DNA of 64,000 nt, taken from assembly GCA_011109175.1 (NCBI GenBank), contig RDEW01000027.1, positions 333,772 to 397,771 on the forward strand, given 5' to 3'. The position numbers were made by a program, and so were the translations under genes. Below are positions 1-11,115 of the stretch, piece after piece (the first letter of the stretch is position 1; each line of letters starts with the position of its first letter). The notes below the pieces were generated by a model. The model searched no databases. It was not told the origin of the DNA and saw nothing but the letters and a program-made list of their open reading frames with translations. This DNA comes from Dicyema japonicum (taxonomy: Eukaryota > Dicyemida > Rhombozoa > Dicyemidae).

Positions 1-690
1 ACACAGAACGTTGTTATAGGCAAAGCATCATAACTACTAAGATAAAAAATGTCATCAAGGAAGAACGTGACATCAATACATTATTTTAATTCGAGTGGAA
101 TATTTACTTTTATGTTCGGACACGTTTAAAGGGAAAAATAAGCCGATAAGTGCGTCTAAGGGTAGATTTTGTCTAAATCCACCTCAAGGAAATGTATAAA
201 AGTCCAATAATATTTATGAATCACGAGAAATGATTCAGTAGGGAGGGAGAAGGTCCACTAACTAAATGCATATGGTTCCCATGGTAGTGGTCGGAAAAAG
301 ACAAGTACTTCCAACTAAATAAGTTCATCTAGAAGCACAATTGTGGGAACCCTTCTAAGGAATAATCCACGTCTTCCACCAAATAGCAATTGGGCAGACA
401 AGTGTCTTCATCCTTCATAAAGCTAAGCAGACATTCCTTACAATAGGGTACGTCACAACCTTGACCTTCTGGCTAATTAATCAGCTATTAAATGTGGGGG
501 TTCTGTGCTTCTTTTACAAAAAACTGGGAGAAGGAATCATAGGAGAACAAAAGCAGATTCCATTCAAGTTCATTTTTAATGAAACCGAATATGGGCTTAT
601 TAAATTTTGAGTCCTGGGAATATAGTTGGAATGAAAAAATGTCTGGATAATAATAGAGAAAAAAATTAATTCATTATATAAATTAAAAAA
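1..690. other. Gene-free AT-rich start of window
   Basis: No reading frame with recognisable protein similarity is seen here. Around 430-480 there is a short piece resembling the tRNA-like SINE family H described at 40990 (a 'gtacgtcac...ttgacc...ctaattaatcagct' pattern on the antisense side). The rest looks like old, unrecognisable intergenic sequence. Confidence 0.4.
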
Positions 691-695
691 TATTC

Positions 696-905
696 TTGCT
701 CGGGGATGGCTACCGATTTACTCCTGTTGCGACCGAATCATCGGGAGCCGTTGGTCCAATTACGGCTGAATTCTTGCAAGAACTCGGAGGATTGCTTGCC
801 AGAAAGAAAAGGGATCAACGAGAAAGGTTATGGCTAAGACAAAAGATAGGAATAGCCATACTCCGAGGGAACTCGTTCGCAATCCACGCAGCAGGCTTCC
901 TCAAC
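696..905 (+). pseudogene. Reverse transcriptase C-terminal fragment (RT family I)
   Basis: The frame encodes the end of a non-LTR retroelement polymerase. A segment starting 'FTPVATESSGAVGP' is followed by 'EFLQELGG' and 'GIAILRGNSFAIHAAGF'. This corresponds to the 'PxAVETxGxxGPxA...LG...R...QRxSVAxQRGNA' tail found in many invertebrate reverse transcriptases. A closely similar copy lies in the opposite orientation at 19911-20098. It is a 3' fragment with no catalytic region, so it is a dead insertion. Confidence 0.7.
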
Positions 906-1249
906 TGACATTTGTTTAATTGTTAAAAAAACTTTTTGTTATAATAAATTTAAAAGCTTTGAAAAACATATTGAAATATAAAAGTAAATTTAAATAATAC
1001 GAAAATTGAAATAAATTAAATTGCCTGATTTTAAAAGCATTGTTTAACCAGCAATATTTCAACAATATAGCTAAATTTATCGCTGAAGCTTATTTCAAGA
1101 AAATTCACTTACCTGGTCGTGGTCTACTGTTATCATTTACGCAGTGGGTCTATTGGATTGCCGCCCATTGCACTGCGGGTCGCTTTCCTGTAAGGTCGGT
1201 TCCATACGGGCTGTCCTACGGCATATTTTTTCCGTGTGCTATGCACATT
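906..1249. other. Intergenic, no gene seen
   Basis: AT-rich sequence after the RT fragment. A 75-residue open frame at 1040-1267 shows no family motif and is probably fortuitous. Confidence 0.4.
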
Positions 1250-2490
1250 TTTTATTTCGAATTGTGAATGTTGGAAAATAAGAGATTGATTATTAAGCAT
1301 CGCTTACCAACATAAAGTTCTTGAGGAAGCACTGCAAGTTTTCTCTTAAAAATAATTGTAATAACCAAAACAATTTTAATGTGGACATTGGGGTAACTTT
1401 TTATCATAGCATCTTGTAACGTTAGGAGTTTTTGTCGACAACTTATCGTCATATCAGCGGAAGCATTGAGTTTATCTCTATATTTTGTTTTGGTAATGTA
1501 TATATTGAAAACTCCGACTCGCATAATTAAGAACCTATCTCCGAGTCGCATAATTAAGTCGTTGGAAAAAATATACTGTACGTATCAGGATATTTTGAAA
1601 TGTTTGCTTTCAAAAATTAAGAAGGGATTCATTTTAAATATCTGATTTGACGTTGATTCTGATGTTAAATCAATAATATGTTCATATTCAATTGATGCTA
1701 GATTTGCTGGTATTATTTTGAATGGATTTTGAACCCAATTGTCATCAAATTTATCTTGAAAATATTTCCAATGTTATCCAAAATTACCAAATGATCTTTG
1801 CTGTCCTGAAGTATTGTCCAATGTGCATTCTTATTCATCAAGATACTCTTGCAAAACGGCAAAGCATGTAATGTTATTTTTATTTACGTATGACCGCCAA
1901 AATTCAATTTTCCGTTTTAAGGCCATCAGTTTGTCGTTCAAAATAAAAACAGATTGAAATTTTCTTTGTAGCGATAATGTAAATTTATTCAGTTTATAAA
2001 AGCCAAATATGCAATTCTCTGTCAACAAAGATTGTTTTCCAATTTTTTGTAAATTGGTTTAAAGACTGTTTTCCTGAAATCATCAGCAATGTCTCAGCAG
2101 CTCGATCACTATTGGCTTAAAGTCTTCGCTTTTATTTCCGAATAAATATTTATATCGTCTTAACTTAGTCAAGGATTTACAATCGATTTTTAGTGAATCC
2201 TTAAAATTAAAGAAAACCATGTCGTTGATGTTCCCATGAATACTCGTTGATGTTCCATACAGATATTGATTGACAACAATTGTGCCAGGATATAATTAAA
2301 GGGTGATATACCAGAAAAGGAGCCAATCTCTGTTTATAAGTAAAAAAGTTATAATTTCTAGTAAAAAGCAAAAATTCAGACAGGCGAACGCAGACTCGAT
2401 GGTTCTTGTATTTAATTTTTAAATTTATTGAAACAAAAACACCGTCATAGCCAGATTGAAAAAAATTTAAGTGATCTTTGGCCTCCCTCA
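1250..2490 (-). pseudogene. hAT-type transposase pseudogene
   Basis: Several minus-strand frames together resemble the C-terminal half of a hAT-family (ZBED/GTF2IRD2-like, DUF4371) transposase. From 5' to 3' on the minus strand: a segment near 2490-2200; 'LQRKFQSVFILNDKLMALKR' near 1980-1900, followed by 'WRSYVNKNNITCF', matching the family's 'LNxxLQGK...L...V...F..KL..W' region; and a stretch near 1700-1550. Near 1540-1380 'KTKYRDKLNA' corresponds to the 'IKTKYRxxLTD' of the hAT dimerisation region. The frame is broken several times. The C-terminal part (about 1300-1660) is repeated in opposite orientation at 22020-22345, inside a LINE. The assignment rests on family motifs recalled from general knowledge. 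Confidence 0.55.
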
Positions 2491-2504
2491 GCATTCTTCG
2501 TTTA

Positions 2505-2565
2505 GATATAATTTAGGATTATATCTGGCGCCACCAGAGATGGTGAACTACATGACGCACGCAAA
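2505..2565 (-). repeat. Short LINE 5'-end fragment
   Basis: The sequence around 'ggcgccaccagagatggtga' also occurs, slightly diverged and in the same orientation, at 31645-31705. There it lies at the 5' edge of the large minus-strand LINE, so this is probably a fragment of that element's leader. Confidence 0.4.
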
Positions 2566-2760
2566 CAATTGAAGCTCCCTGGAGCCAAAAGGAAAGAGGA
2601 GGGAAGAAGAATCAAACAAATAATCTTCAATTCGTGTAGCTAATAGAACAACACTAACCTTGGCGCACCAATGTCGTCGACTGCAAAACTATCCTTTGCG
2701 CGGGCCGCACGTTGCGAATTCCATATTTCAATAAAAATGTAACGAAATTAGAAAAAATAT

Positions 2761-2833
2761 TGACTCTAACGGGATTCGAACCCGCAATCTTCGGCTCCGG
2801 AGGCCGACGCCCTATCCATTAGGCCATAGAGCC
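2761..2833 (-). tRNA. tRNA-Arg (anticodon CCG)
   Basis: The minus strand folds as a complete cloverleaf. The acceptor stem GGCTCTA pairs with TAGAGTC with one G-U pair, followed by discriminator A. The D arm is GCCTAATGGATAGGGC. The anticodon loop CTCCGGA carries anticodon CCG, and the T arm is GCGGG-TTCGAAT-CCCGT. Internal A and B boxes are intact, and a run of six Ts follows directly downstream as a Pol III terminator. No intron is present. The gene reads CGG codons. Confidence 0.95.
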
Positions 2834-2874
2834 GAATTTATTCGCTTAAATATCTCCATAGTAATTATCTCAAG

Positions 2875-3140
2875 TTCCTCCTTTTTCTTCCTATTAGAGT
2901 GCGTCATGAGATCTACCTGTCAAGGTGGCCTTCAGTGCCTGACCATTCGAAAAAGGATCATTTGTTCTTCCCTACTCCACTGGAGGGGTTTCCACAACTG
3001 AAAGTATAGACTTTTTTTTCGTTTATGCTCATTCTTGATGGACTCTTTCTGTAGATGTGGAAACTGGATCACTTAATTAATTGTTTACTTTAACTTCTTT
3101 TATCGGTGTATCCGGGGTTAATAAATTAATTAAATGCCTG
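2875..3140 (+). repeat. Repeat family C, sense copy (LINE/SINE 3' unit)
   Basis: About 265 bp that match 60135-60400 closely in the same orientation, sharing 'ttcctattagagt' near the start, 'ccactccactggaggggttt' in the middle and 'gtgtatccggggttaataaa' at the end. The tail also occurs at 49340-49515. The conserved end followed by short A/T repeats is typical of retroposed units. Antisense pieces of the 5' part occur near 4190-4270 and 6950-7090. Confidence 0.6.
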
Positions 3141-3404
3141 TGAGGAACTTGAGATTGTTGAATATTTGAAAATTAAGACTAACAGTTTCGACAGCAGTAG
3201 TTAAAATGGATTCACAATCTAAAGAAATTACTCATTTTTTCTAGAATTGATGTTATTTTGTAATTAGACGTGAGAGATTTGTATTAATATTTTTCACGGT
3301 TTATGCTTGCTGGTTAGTTAGTTGCCCAGAACTCACTAACATGTAGGAGACTGGCTTCCTCCAAGAGTCTAGTTGAGAGTGCTGTAGTCCTTAATGTCAT
3401 AAGG

Positions 3405-4035
3405 TAGTGCGAGGAGTTAGCTGATAGTCACTTAATGTCATAAGGTCTCTTTCAATTCTTGGATTAACGTTTGACAGGCTGGTGAATTTCAACTCCCACG
3501 CGAGGAAAGTAATCAATAGAGGTTTGCAGAAGCTGAAGGTTGTACTTCCGCTTGTCCGGTTCTCCTTTGAATTTGGATGCTTCTGTTGCGACACTCTACC
3601 GGCAAACTATCCACCAGCCGTGGAGTTTGTCTCTGTTGCGTGGAAATTCAGTTATCGGAGGCTATGCTCCACAGACTCAACTCGATGTACCGGAAAACTA
3701 TAAATATATATGGGACCTCATATTGGATAAACAGTCATTCCACTACTAATAAAAAAACGACCCGTAATCGTGAATCCGAATTCCTTCATGTCGGTGGGGA
3801 GGATGAAAGCCCCCTTGGCCTGTCCTTTTCCAAGGCAAAAAAAGTCGATTGGTTAAGAAGTTCTCTTTCCCAATCTGATTCTTCCGCAGGGATGAAAGAA
3901 GAATCTTTCGTACGGAAGTGGGAACAATAGGATCACAGACATTGGATGGCTTATTGACTTCGGGAACTGGAATTACCTAACTGTTTTTTTCTGTCATTCT
4001 TTCTCGGTGATCCCGGGGTTCAAAATAAATAAATC
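3405..4035 (+). pseudogene. LINE 3' end (family B): RT C-terminus plus 3' UTR
   Basis: From about 3455 the plus strand encodes 'LGLTFDRLVNFNSHARKV' followed by a degenerate 'LQKLKV' stretch. This is the post-palm 'LGVxLDxxLxFxxHI' segment of Jockey/CR1-type reverse transcriptases. The element ends near 4030 with 'tgatcccggggttc' and short A/T repeats. The same segment and tail occur inverted at 25640-26095. A 15-bp direct repeat (ttaatgtcataaggt) occurs twice, near 3391 and 3433. It is a 5'-truncated, frame-broken copy. Confidence 0.6.
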
Positions 4036-4401
4036 CTGACGCGTTCCAACAGAACCCTCACCCAATCACAGTGATCATGAAGACGTTTTCAAGGAAAGTG
4101 AGGTCAATTCCAGAAATCGTCGCCAGAGAACGAAATTGTATCCCGATGAAATGAATAGATGAATCCTTATGTATGCTGGCCCGGCGTAAGCGTAACCTGA
4201 GCAATGTGGATCCTATGACGCCACTAAAAGGAAGGAAGAGAAATTTTTATCAAGATAGCAACATTTGCACCACATCAATATAATTGTTTTTGAAGCAATC
4301 AAGATTTATGCAATTACAATATAATTTATAAATTTATTTAAAATTAATTAAGTTTATATTTAAAATTTAAAAACGACATAACGTGTTTTAGTGAGGGCGT
4401 A
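4036..4401. other. Intergenic; antisense family C fragment at 4190-4270
   Basis: The upstream region of the CCDC137-like gene. The piece around 'gtggatcctatgacgccact' is an antisense fragment of repeat family C. The last ~100 bases are strongly AT-rich, as in front of other genes here. Confidence 0.4.
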
Positions 4402-4954
4402 ATGGTGAGTAGAAAATCAAAAAAGAACAAAAAACTCGAGAATATCGGTAATTATATTTAATAAAAACCAGACGAAAAAATCCCTCATAGACTTCGCGAA
4501 ATGATTCAAAATATGCAACCAGTCGTAAAGAAAAAGCCAGTTTTAAAAGAGTCCGCAAAGAAAAGCCCTGTGCCTACTTCACACCCATCAGAGGAAGACC
4601 TTGAACTAAATCATCACTTTTCTGAAATGGCGAAGAAGATTGATGTGAAATTTAGATTTACTTTTAGTTCCATATCGCCAAGATGAACCAAAAGTGCAAA
4701 AAGAGGTTTTTGAATGTTTTAAGTCTTCTAGGAGTGGAAAGGCAGATGCTTTAAGGAACAAAAATAAGCATAAAAAACAAATAAAGAGTATTGACGACAG
4801 CTATGCTGAGCTGGAGAATAAAATATTTACTGGTTCGCTCAATTTGATATTCCTAGACAAAGTTGAGTACGGAGACGTTGTCGATCGGCCTCCTGTGTTA
4901 CCAGATTTGAAAAATAGTATTTCTGCGAAAAAAGTAGTTTTTGGCTTATTTTAG
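4402..4954 (+). CDS. CCDC137: CCDC137-like nucleolar protein
   Basis: Spliced protein of about 165 residues, shorter than vertebrate CCDC137. The first exon encodes a basic start (MVSRKSKKNKKLENI). A 24-nt intron (4448-4471) leads to 'DEKIPHRLREMIQNM', which corresponds to the 'EIPFRLREIMRSR' signature of CCDC137. The second intron is 4645-4667. The last exon ends with 'DKVEYGDVVDRPPVLPDL', matching 'DTVKFGEVVLQPPEL' of the family. The middle is lysine-rich and probably helical. Canonical removal of intron 2 leaves the last exon one base out of frame; one extra G at the donor would restore it, so a sequencing slip is likely. The family is nucleolar and chromosome-associated. I choose the ATG at 4402 because it opens the basic N-terminus directly before the first intron. 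Confidence 0.75.
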
Positions 4955-6109
4955 TGTCATAATACCCAATTACTGCTGAAGAACAGGATTAAATGATTTT
5001 AATTACTTTTTTTTATTTTTTAAGAATTATATTTATTAAACAATATAAAATATTCAGGCATCATTTACCAAGGCGATGGATTCGTGGCTGATTGTATTGA
5101 TCTACGGTGATTTTATATGGATTCATGTTATTGAGTGAAATTTTATTTGACTTAAGCTGTCTAGAAGACCCTTCTTTTTAACAACAGGACATAAAATGTG
5201 TTCTGTCATATCTCCAAAGGCCATCCTTAGAAGATTAGCCATGCAGTCATGCCAGCTATTTTATGATCCTCAGTTGATTGTTTCTTTATAATGGTCGTGT
5301 CTTTCCGAAGGTGTAATACACGAAATAATATTGTGAATTAACTCCTTTCAACTTCCTTAGTAATAAAAGTTGTCTTCGGTGTAATAATTCTACGTTTTGA
5401 TTTTCGTCATTATGACTTCTATAGATTTTTGTCAAATCAAGAAAACAGTTGTTTTTTGGGTGAAAAACTGGATATTTTGGATGACCCGGAAACTATATTA
5501 GTCAACTTAATTATTGCTTCAAATTTAACGAATCATTCACAATTTAGTGATGTGTGTTATCAAACACTCTCGTCCTTCCATGCTCACGACAAAGTATGTG
5601 CAGCCAGAGAAACTAACAACAAAGTTATCTGTCATAAGCAAACTCCCATTGTCCATCCAGATCCTCTCATTCTTTAGGCGTCTCCAGAAACTTTGAATAT
5701 CCTCGTCGAGAACTACGTGGTTGTTTTCTTATTCTGGTTGAGGGTTAAATACGCTTACGATTCTTCCTGACTTGAAGAGTCGTTATCTGTAATACCTCAC
5801 CGTGGAACGAAATTGTCCACCGAACTCATGCGGAACCAATAGAAAAAGAGATTAAGAACATTCCTGATGTTTTGGATTGGACCGCTTCATCATGGTCTAT
5901 TCCCTTCTCTTATCTGACTTCCAGAAGGTCAGATGGTCTTCATGTGTTGTTTTCATCAAAATCTTCCTGATCGTCTCCTTAAGTTTTGTGTCTAGCAGCG
6001 AAACATTAACTTGGTTTCTATACGAGACAATTACGCTCTCCAGGTTTTCTTGATTATCAGCGATTGAATATATGAATATTTCCTTTCGCTAATATTCAAT
6101 TCTACGAAT
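4955..6109. other. Intergenic, no supported gene
   Basis: An open frame at about 5429-5677 (starting SNQENSCFLGEKLDILDD) has protein-like composition but no start context, no partner exons I can join and no motif I trust. The remainder is AT-rich with scattered repeat-like pieces. Confidence 0.35.
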
Positions 6110-6310
6110 GTGATATCACCCCACGTGAGTACGATCGGAGCAACCTTGACTTTTATAAGACTTCAGTGGCAATGGTGGCTAGAACTCTCCAGAAATCCAG
6201 CGTTCCGTGATTTTGGAGGCTCTTTTTCGGCTAGCTTCGATCTTCAAGACATTCGTCCAAGAGATGAGTGGGGCCCCCTATACCACATGCATAAGAGAAG
6301 CATGGTTCAA
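6110..6310 (-). repeat. LINE family D fragment, antisense
   Basis: The stretch containing 'ccagcgttccgtgattttgg' and 'tcgatcttcaagacattcgt' is nearly the same as 50600-50760, which belongs to the antisense 3' region of LINE family D. The two regions share orientation. No coding potential is retained here. Confidence 0.6.
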
Positions 6311-8079
6311 TGAATTGTCTGAACTAGATGATTAGTTACTAGCAAATTTATATTGCAATAACAAAAGCATGATGGAGGCTCTTGGACATGTATTTAAATG
6401 CACCTAGAAGTTTCACCTAACATGGTCAGAGAGGACTTCTCGACGCTTACCGATTCTATGGGCGACAAATGACTATTCTACAGTAGTCCTCGACAGTGAC
6501 CCCCAAAGGCTTAGAAGACGTCTCATAGAAAATATTTCATTTTAGCATTAATATATAAAATCTAAATTTCAACCTCTTCTAACTTGGGGATTGGTCGATT
6601 TTAGCCTTTAACTAGGTCTTGATATCACAAAGATAATTTTTACTATAATTGATGAAAATGTATAAAAATGGCCTTGTCTTTAAAAATCAGTAAAGAACAT
6701 ACGCACATACTCACAGACGCACAAACTTACCAATTTCTAATATAAAAGGATTGAAAATGTTCAATGTTTGTATTCTCCCATGAGAAAGGCTGATTAACGA
6801 GTAGATTGTTTAAAATCTGTTCATTTAGACTAGATTTTACATATTCTTGAGCACAATCCTTATGAATGGGGACACATTTTACACACATTAAATTAAATTT
6901 ATTCCAAAGACCAAAGGTAACCAAACTAACAAACTCCTTGATCCTGAATCGTTCAAGCGTTCCAGAACTTGTCTCTAGGATTGGGCGTCTCCTCAGTAAG
7001 GTGGATCCAATGACGCCATCAGAAGGAAGGAAAATAATTTATTGACAAACTAGCCGCACCACATGGCACCACGCGGCCAAAAATTGAAATAATTATGCTC
7101 CATCAATTAGAATAAACAGTTATGTGAATTTTCCCTTTGATGTATTAAATCTGCTTTACTAATAACATTCATAAATACATTACCTAATATCTTATCGCTT
7201 ATTTTTTGCTAAACAAGTTTCCCATCGCACTTTCATTTTATATCTCATTTTGATCGATAACCTACTTTTTTACCTTTGATATTCAAAAGTTGTTGCACAC
7301 CAGTTATTGGAGGCAAGTCTATTTTCTAAAGTTAAAATGAATATTTCTAGTTTACCGAAAATATGTGTGGCATAAGTAATATATAAATAGAAAATTGAGC
7401 GATTTGAAGCACTCTGTAGAATGGCAATCGCAGTAATCATTAATTCCATCTTTAGGTACCTGAAATGATTTGTTCATACACAAAATATGTCATCAATTCG
7501 TCGTTTGAAATTATTGAACCAACATTCTGTGAATTGACGGATAATGAACATTCAAGAATCAGCAACAACGTGATAATAATATGTCCTTCAGTAATCAATG
7601 AGATTTGTCCGCATAAAATGATTCCGTGGTGATTATGTGACTATTAGTTTAGAATCTATTATTTAACTTCGATAAAGTTTTTTCCTGATTTTAATATTTT
7701 TTAAGTTCTCAATCAAGAGTTAGCAATGCTGATGTAACTTTGACTCTGATATGGCTGTGGTCAATGGTAATCTCTCGAACTTCCCTACTGTCCACCGTTG
7801 AAGAAACTGCCAAAAATTATTGGAGCAAGATTCGAGCCTATCCCTCTAGAAAACACATCTTGTTGAACAATAAGGGAACTCATTGATGCTGGCCACTATA
7901 CCAGGCAGCACCTCAAACAAAATGCCCCAAAGTCTACTCACAATAAGAGGTGGTGCCAGGTCTTAATGACTCAAATAACATTTATAGATGTTTTTACCAA
8001 TAATTCAGACAAATTATGACCAATAATTCAGACTTCGCCCTTACAACATACGTAAAGTGCCTCAAAAGCCTATTCGGCT
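6311..8079. other. Long intergenic stretch with family C remnant
   Basis: No gene recognised in about 1.8 kb. An antisense family C piece lies at about 6950-7090 (ggatccaatgacgccatcag). A short run of ACA-type simple sequence (acatacgcacatactcacag) is near 6700. A 65-residue minus-strand frame at 6727-6924 has no recognisable motif. Confidence 0.4.
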
Positions 8080-8345
8080 GCCGAGATGTCCGAGAGATCA
8101 AAACGAGACAAATACCCTGTTTTCTTCGTTCCAATCGTAGTAACAATCCAGTTCCCTTGCCCCTTCGAAGCTAGAATTCCTGGGTCGTATAGAGAATCGA
8201 ATTTCTACGAGATCTCAACTGGAGAACGTCATCAAAGAGTCGAATGTATCTTCTGGATTCGCGTATTAGGAATGGAGATGTTTCAGAGGAATATCTCAAA
8301 TCCACCTTTAAATCTCCTGTCCGTAGTAAATAGGGTGAACTGAGA
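8080..8345 (+). pseudogene. RT family I C-terminal fragment
   Basis: The frame reads 'SKRDKYPVFFVPIVVTIQFP', then a degenerate 'STGERHQRVEC.FWIRV' and 'MEMFQRNISNP'. This is the family I tail: 'K..KY...FxPxAVET', 'TGExRxxxF' and 'QRxSVAxQRGNxxxI'. The polymerase domain is missing, so it is a dead 3' fragment. Confidence 0.55.
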
Positions 8346-8499
8346 CTTGATTGCAGAAACAGACAGCAAATTCACAAATAACCAGTCACACACCTATTTG
8401 AGGTGTGACAGAACCACAGCCCTGGAAGGAGATTTGTCCCATATATTTGGTATTGTATGAGAATTGATAGAATAGTTGTATAGCCTCGATGACACGATA

Positions 8500-9500
8500 T
8501 GTCCCTGAGGTCCTAGGTGCTTGATATGAATATCACAGATACCGTTGGGCCACATGCTCGGGTGGACAGTAGATATTTGATAGTCTTTTCCACATCATAG
8601 AGAGTGAAGAAGGCAGTATATGGCGTCTGTTGTGGACCACATCGTTTGACACGCAGAGATCGAGAGAAATTCTTGTGGCTGATCGACACATATTTCATAA
8701 GATTATTTGCAAGTTTCCGTTCAGGTTCCGAGGCAATAGGGGTTACGGATTTCACTCCGTCGCCATCTTCGTTTATAATACTGTGGATACTTCTCAGTGT
8801 CTTCCAGAAGGTGCCACAAGAGTTTTTGGCATAGTTGACCAACAAGTCGGCTCCACATATGTCTGTGGTACGCAATTTGCAATCTGATTTTCTTCAAGGC
8901 ATCACTTTTCTTGATAAATGCCAGAATACCCAAAGATAGTTTCGGATTAAGTGTTTTGTGAGATTATTGGGGATAAACATTCTGTCGGCTCTCAGGATAT
9001 ATCTGAGGTCAATAGAAAAGTCTTCAACAGCGAAGCCAAATAAACAACTGTCCACAAACGTGCTGAAACCAATCCAATCTGCATTCGAATTGTTCTTGAA
9101 CTTCGTAGAACATCTTGGCAAGCAAATAGATTTTTTAAGTCTCAAAAATTGGATTATGGTTACTTGTAAAACCATAACGAACATAGATATCCAGCAAGAG
9201 AGGGAGTACATAATGACAAGTCCGGAGAGGTTGGGTTGTCCTCCTTTCGGATTGGGGTCCTAGTATGGGAATCTGGATTATTGAGAATAGTTAAGAGTAT
9301 TGATAGTATGCACTCTCTGTGATTGTCGGCTGATTGTGACCTGAGCCAGAGCGGATGTTTGGCATTTAAGTCTCCGCATATTAACAGATCATTTAGTACA
9401 CATAATCAGATAGGTTGGTGATATGGGAAGTAGTGCACGACCCCGGAATATAGATATTACACAATGAAAAAATATCTCCCCCGGAAAAAGGATACTTCAA
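8500..9500 (-). pseudogene. Jockey/CR1-type LINE fragment (endonuclease end to RT start)
   Basis: On the minus strand, near 9400-9360, the frame encodes 'LLICGDLNAKHPLWLRSQSA', the GDxNAxH motif of the apurinic-like endonuclease. A linker follows ('SNADWIGFSTFVDSCLFGFA'), and near 8520 the segment 'STRACGPTVS' corresponds to the 'SCGPDGIP' start of the RT domain, where the copy stops. The order matches the two larger LINEs at 21735-24185 and 28869-31720. Frames are broken and overlapping plus-strand open frames are shadows. Confidence 0.6.
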
Positions 9501-9599
9501 TAGAAGTTTGTTCCAGAATAAAATCTTCTTCGCAGAAAAGATACAAATGGGGTGACATCCATAAATTTAAGAACTAATAATAACAGTAGAAATCTGGAG

Positions 9600-9855
9600 T
9601 GCATGGCAAAAGGCCTGATGGCCCTTAGTTTGAATATCGGTGCTGTACATTCCGCTTGAAGGTTCCAAGAATCTAAAAGCTTTGGCCTGACAAGTGACGT
9701 GGTCATCATTGAAAATCTCACTGCGGAACCGGATCGTCTACAAAAGGACTCACACCCAACAAAAAAAGAAGTGAAGATCCTGGTTCTTCTTCATCGATTA
9801 TTTATGATGACTGTTCTTAACCTAAAATAAAGCATGTGTTGCCTGGGAGGAGTTA
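9600..9855 (+). repeat. SINE family A, sense copy
   Basis: Contains the family landmarks in order: a tRNA-like head end, 'cattccgcttgaaggttcca', a 'gacaagtgacgtggtcatca' block, 'cactgcggaaccggatcgtc' and a tail near 9800-9850 with 'aaaataaagcatgtgttgcc'. Other copies are at 19330, 36250, 40600, 42455, 54900 and 63745. Its minus-strand open frame at 9497-9721 is a shadow. Confidence 0.65.
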
Positions 9856-10320
9856 TAGTTTCGTAAAGTGCAGAATTTATATTTAAAAAACCCATAGTTG
9901 GCTACAAATCGGAGTGAATTTGTTTTTATAACAAGTCACTGATTACACAGTTCATTATGATTTCCGAAAAAAAAGTTTCTGTCCTGAACAGGAAGGAAAT
10001 GATTATGATCATGGAATATCGTTCCCTAACGCAATCCGAGTACACGTCCTTAAAATTATTCAATTGTAGCCATTGCGGCATCTCTCTTCATAAAATACTT
10101 TTTAGTTTCAGATTGTGAAAAAAACAAACAGCATTCTTTTACTTAATGAGGCGATTGAACGTATTCTTTTCCATGATAGTCACGTGGTAAGTTCAATCTG
10201 TGATAAAAGCAATGTACAAGATGTTCAGTCAATAAACTGCATACAGCTGTATTGATCAGTTCATATTTAGTGGACTACACAATAATAAGTCATGATAAAC
10301 TCGACTGTCATGAGGGTTAT
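9856..10320. other. Intergenic, nothing recognised
   Basis: No family motif, tRNA or repeat landmark that I can identify. Confidence 0.4.
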
Positions 10321-10329
10321 CTAAGACAC

Positions 10330-11115
10330 CGGGTTTACTTGTCTCGAACATGTCGGACTTGACAGAGTAGATGGCTGGATGATCAAGCCAAGGAAGGTGT
10401 CTTGCATAGGATTCAACACTTTCTCTAACCCGAATCTGATCAAGTCATCGTTGAGCGTGGGTTTCACAACGAGTACTGCTGAAGATTCGAAAAGGAGGAA
10501 GTACCGCGGCATTGGTGATCTGTTAACATTCCAGCCTATCTCCGTTGAGACGTCTTGCGTTCTTGGCCCAAGCATGTCAGAATTTATCAAGTCAAATAGG
10601 TTTGCGGACTACAGAAGGAATAGCTTAGAATGACACGATGGCTCTTCTAGAACATTGGGTTCGCGGAAACAAGATCGACTGTTTTGGCCTACACCCTCTC
10701 TCCTGCAGGAATAGTTCAGGCAGATTTCCCAGACACATGGCCTTGAACGAGATCGTTAGGCGAGCTTTGGACGTTGCCGGCAGCCCTCCATGCTCAAACC
10801 AGTCGGTCTTACACGCGTGACGGAAAACGACCAGATGCGATGACAATCTTCTTTTTTGAAGCCGGTAAACCTTTTGTCTGGGACGTTACCTGCACCGACC
10901 TACTCCAAAGTGTCTCTGGAGCCTGTTCTGCCGCTAAGAAGGTCGAGAAGATGAAACGGGAAAAGTACCCAAGGATTTTTTGTTTGTTCCACTCGCCGTT
11001 GAGACGTCTGGTTCCCTTACACATACGACGCTTGAATTCTTGAGTCGTCTAGGGAATCGGATCGCTACAGGAACAGGAGACCCTCGTGAGCGCTGCTAAT
11101 TATTTGAGCGAATCT
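10330..11115 (+). pseudogene. RT family I, longest 3' copy
   Basis: The best-preserved copy of this retroelement family in the window. It encodes 'HPLSCRNSSGRFPRHMALNE' followed by 'IVRRALDVAGSPP', then 'DGKRPDAMTIFFFEAGKPFV' followed by 'WDVTCTD', then 'AAKKVEKMKREKYP'. After a frame change it reads 'PLAVETSGSLTHTTLEFLSR' and 'LGNRIATGTGDPRER'. These match the family's 'HxLSCR..GR..RH..LN..I.RAL', 'DGKRPDGxTLxPW..GxxLVWDxTxxD', 'AE..K..KY' and 'VETxG' blocks. Several frame changes make it non-functional. An inverted near-copy of its last part is at 39230-39470. Confidence 0.7.

Noticed and set aside
4640-4670. Introns ending TA with the last G kept in the exon (also at 35502 and 39657)
   Set aside because: A non-canonical splice rule would repair three frames, but similar one-base breaks occur away from introns and mostly at homopolymers, so sequencing length errors are the simpler explanation.
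5393-5677. ORF with 'LIIASNLTNHSQFSDVC', faintly like eIF3 subunit K
   Set aside because: Only a short stretch is similar and no flanking exons or start could be joined. Not enough to call.
8513-9263. Several open frames on both strands of 8.5-9.3 kb
   Set aside because: The minus-strand pieces assemble into a LINE linker region; plus-strand frames are shadows without motifs.
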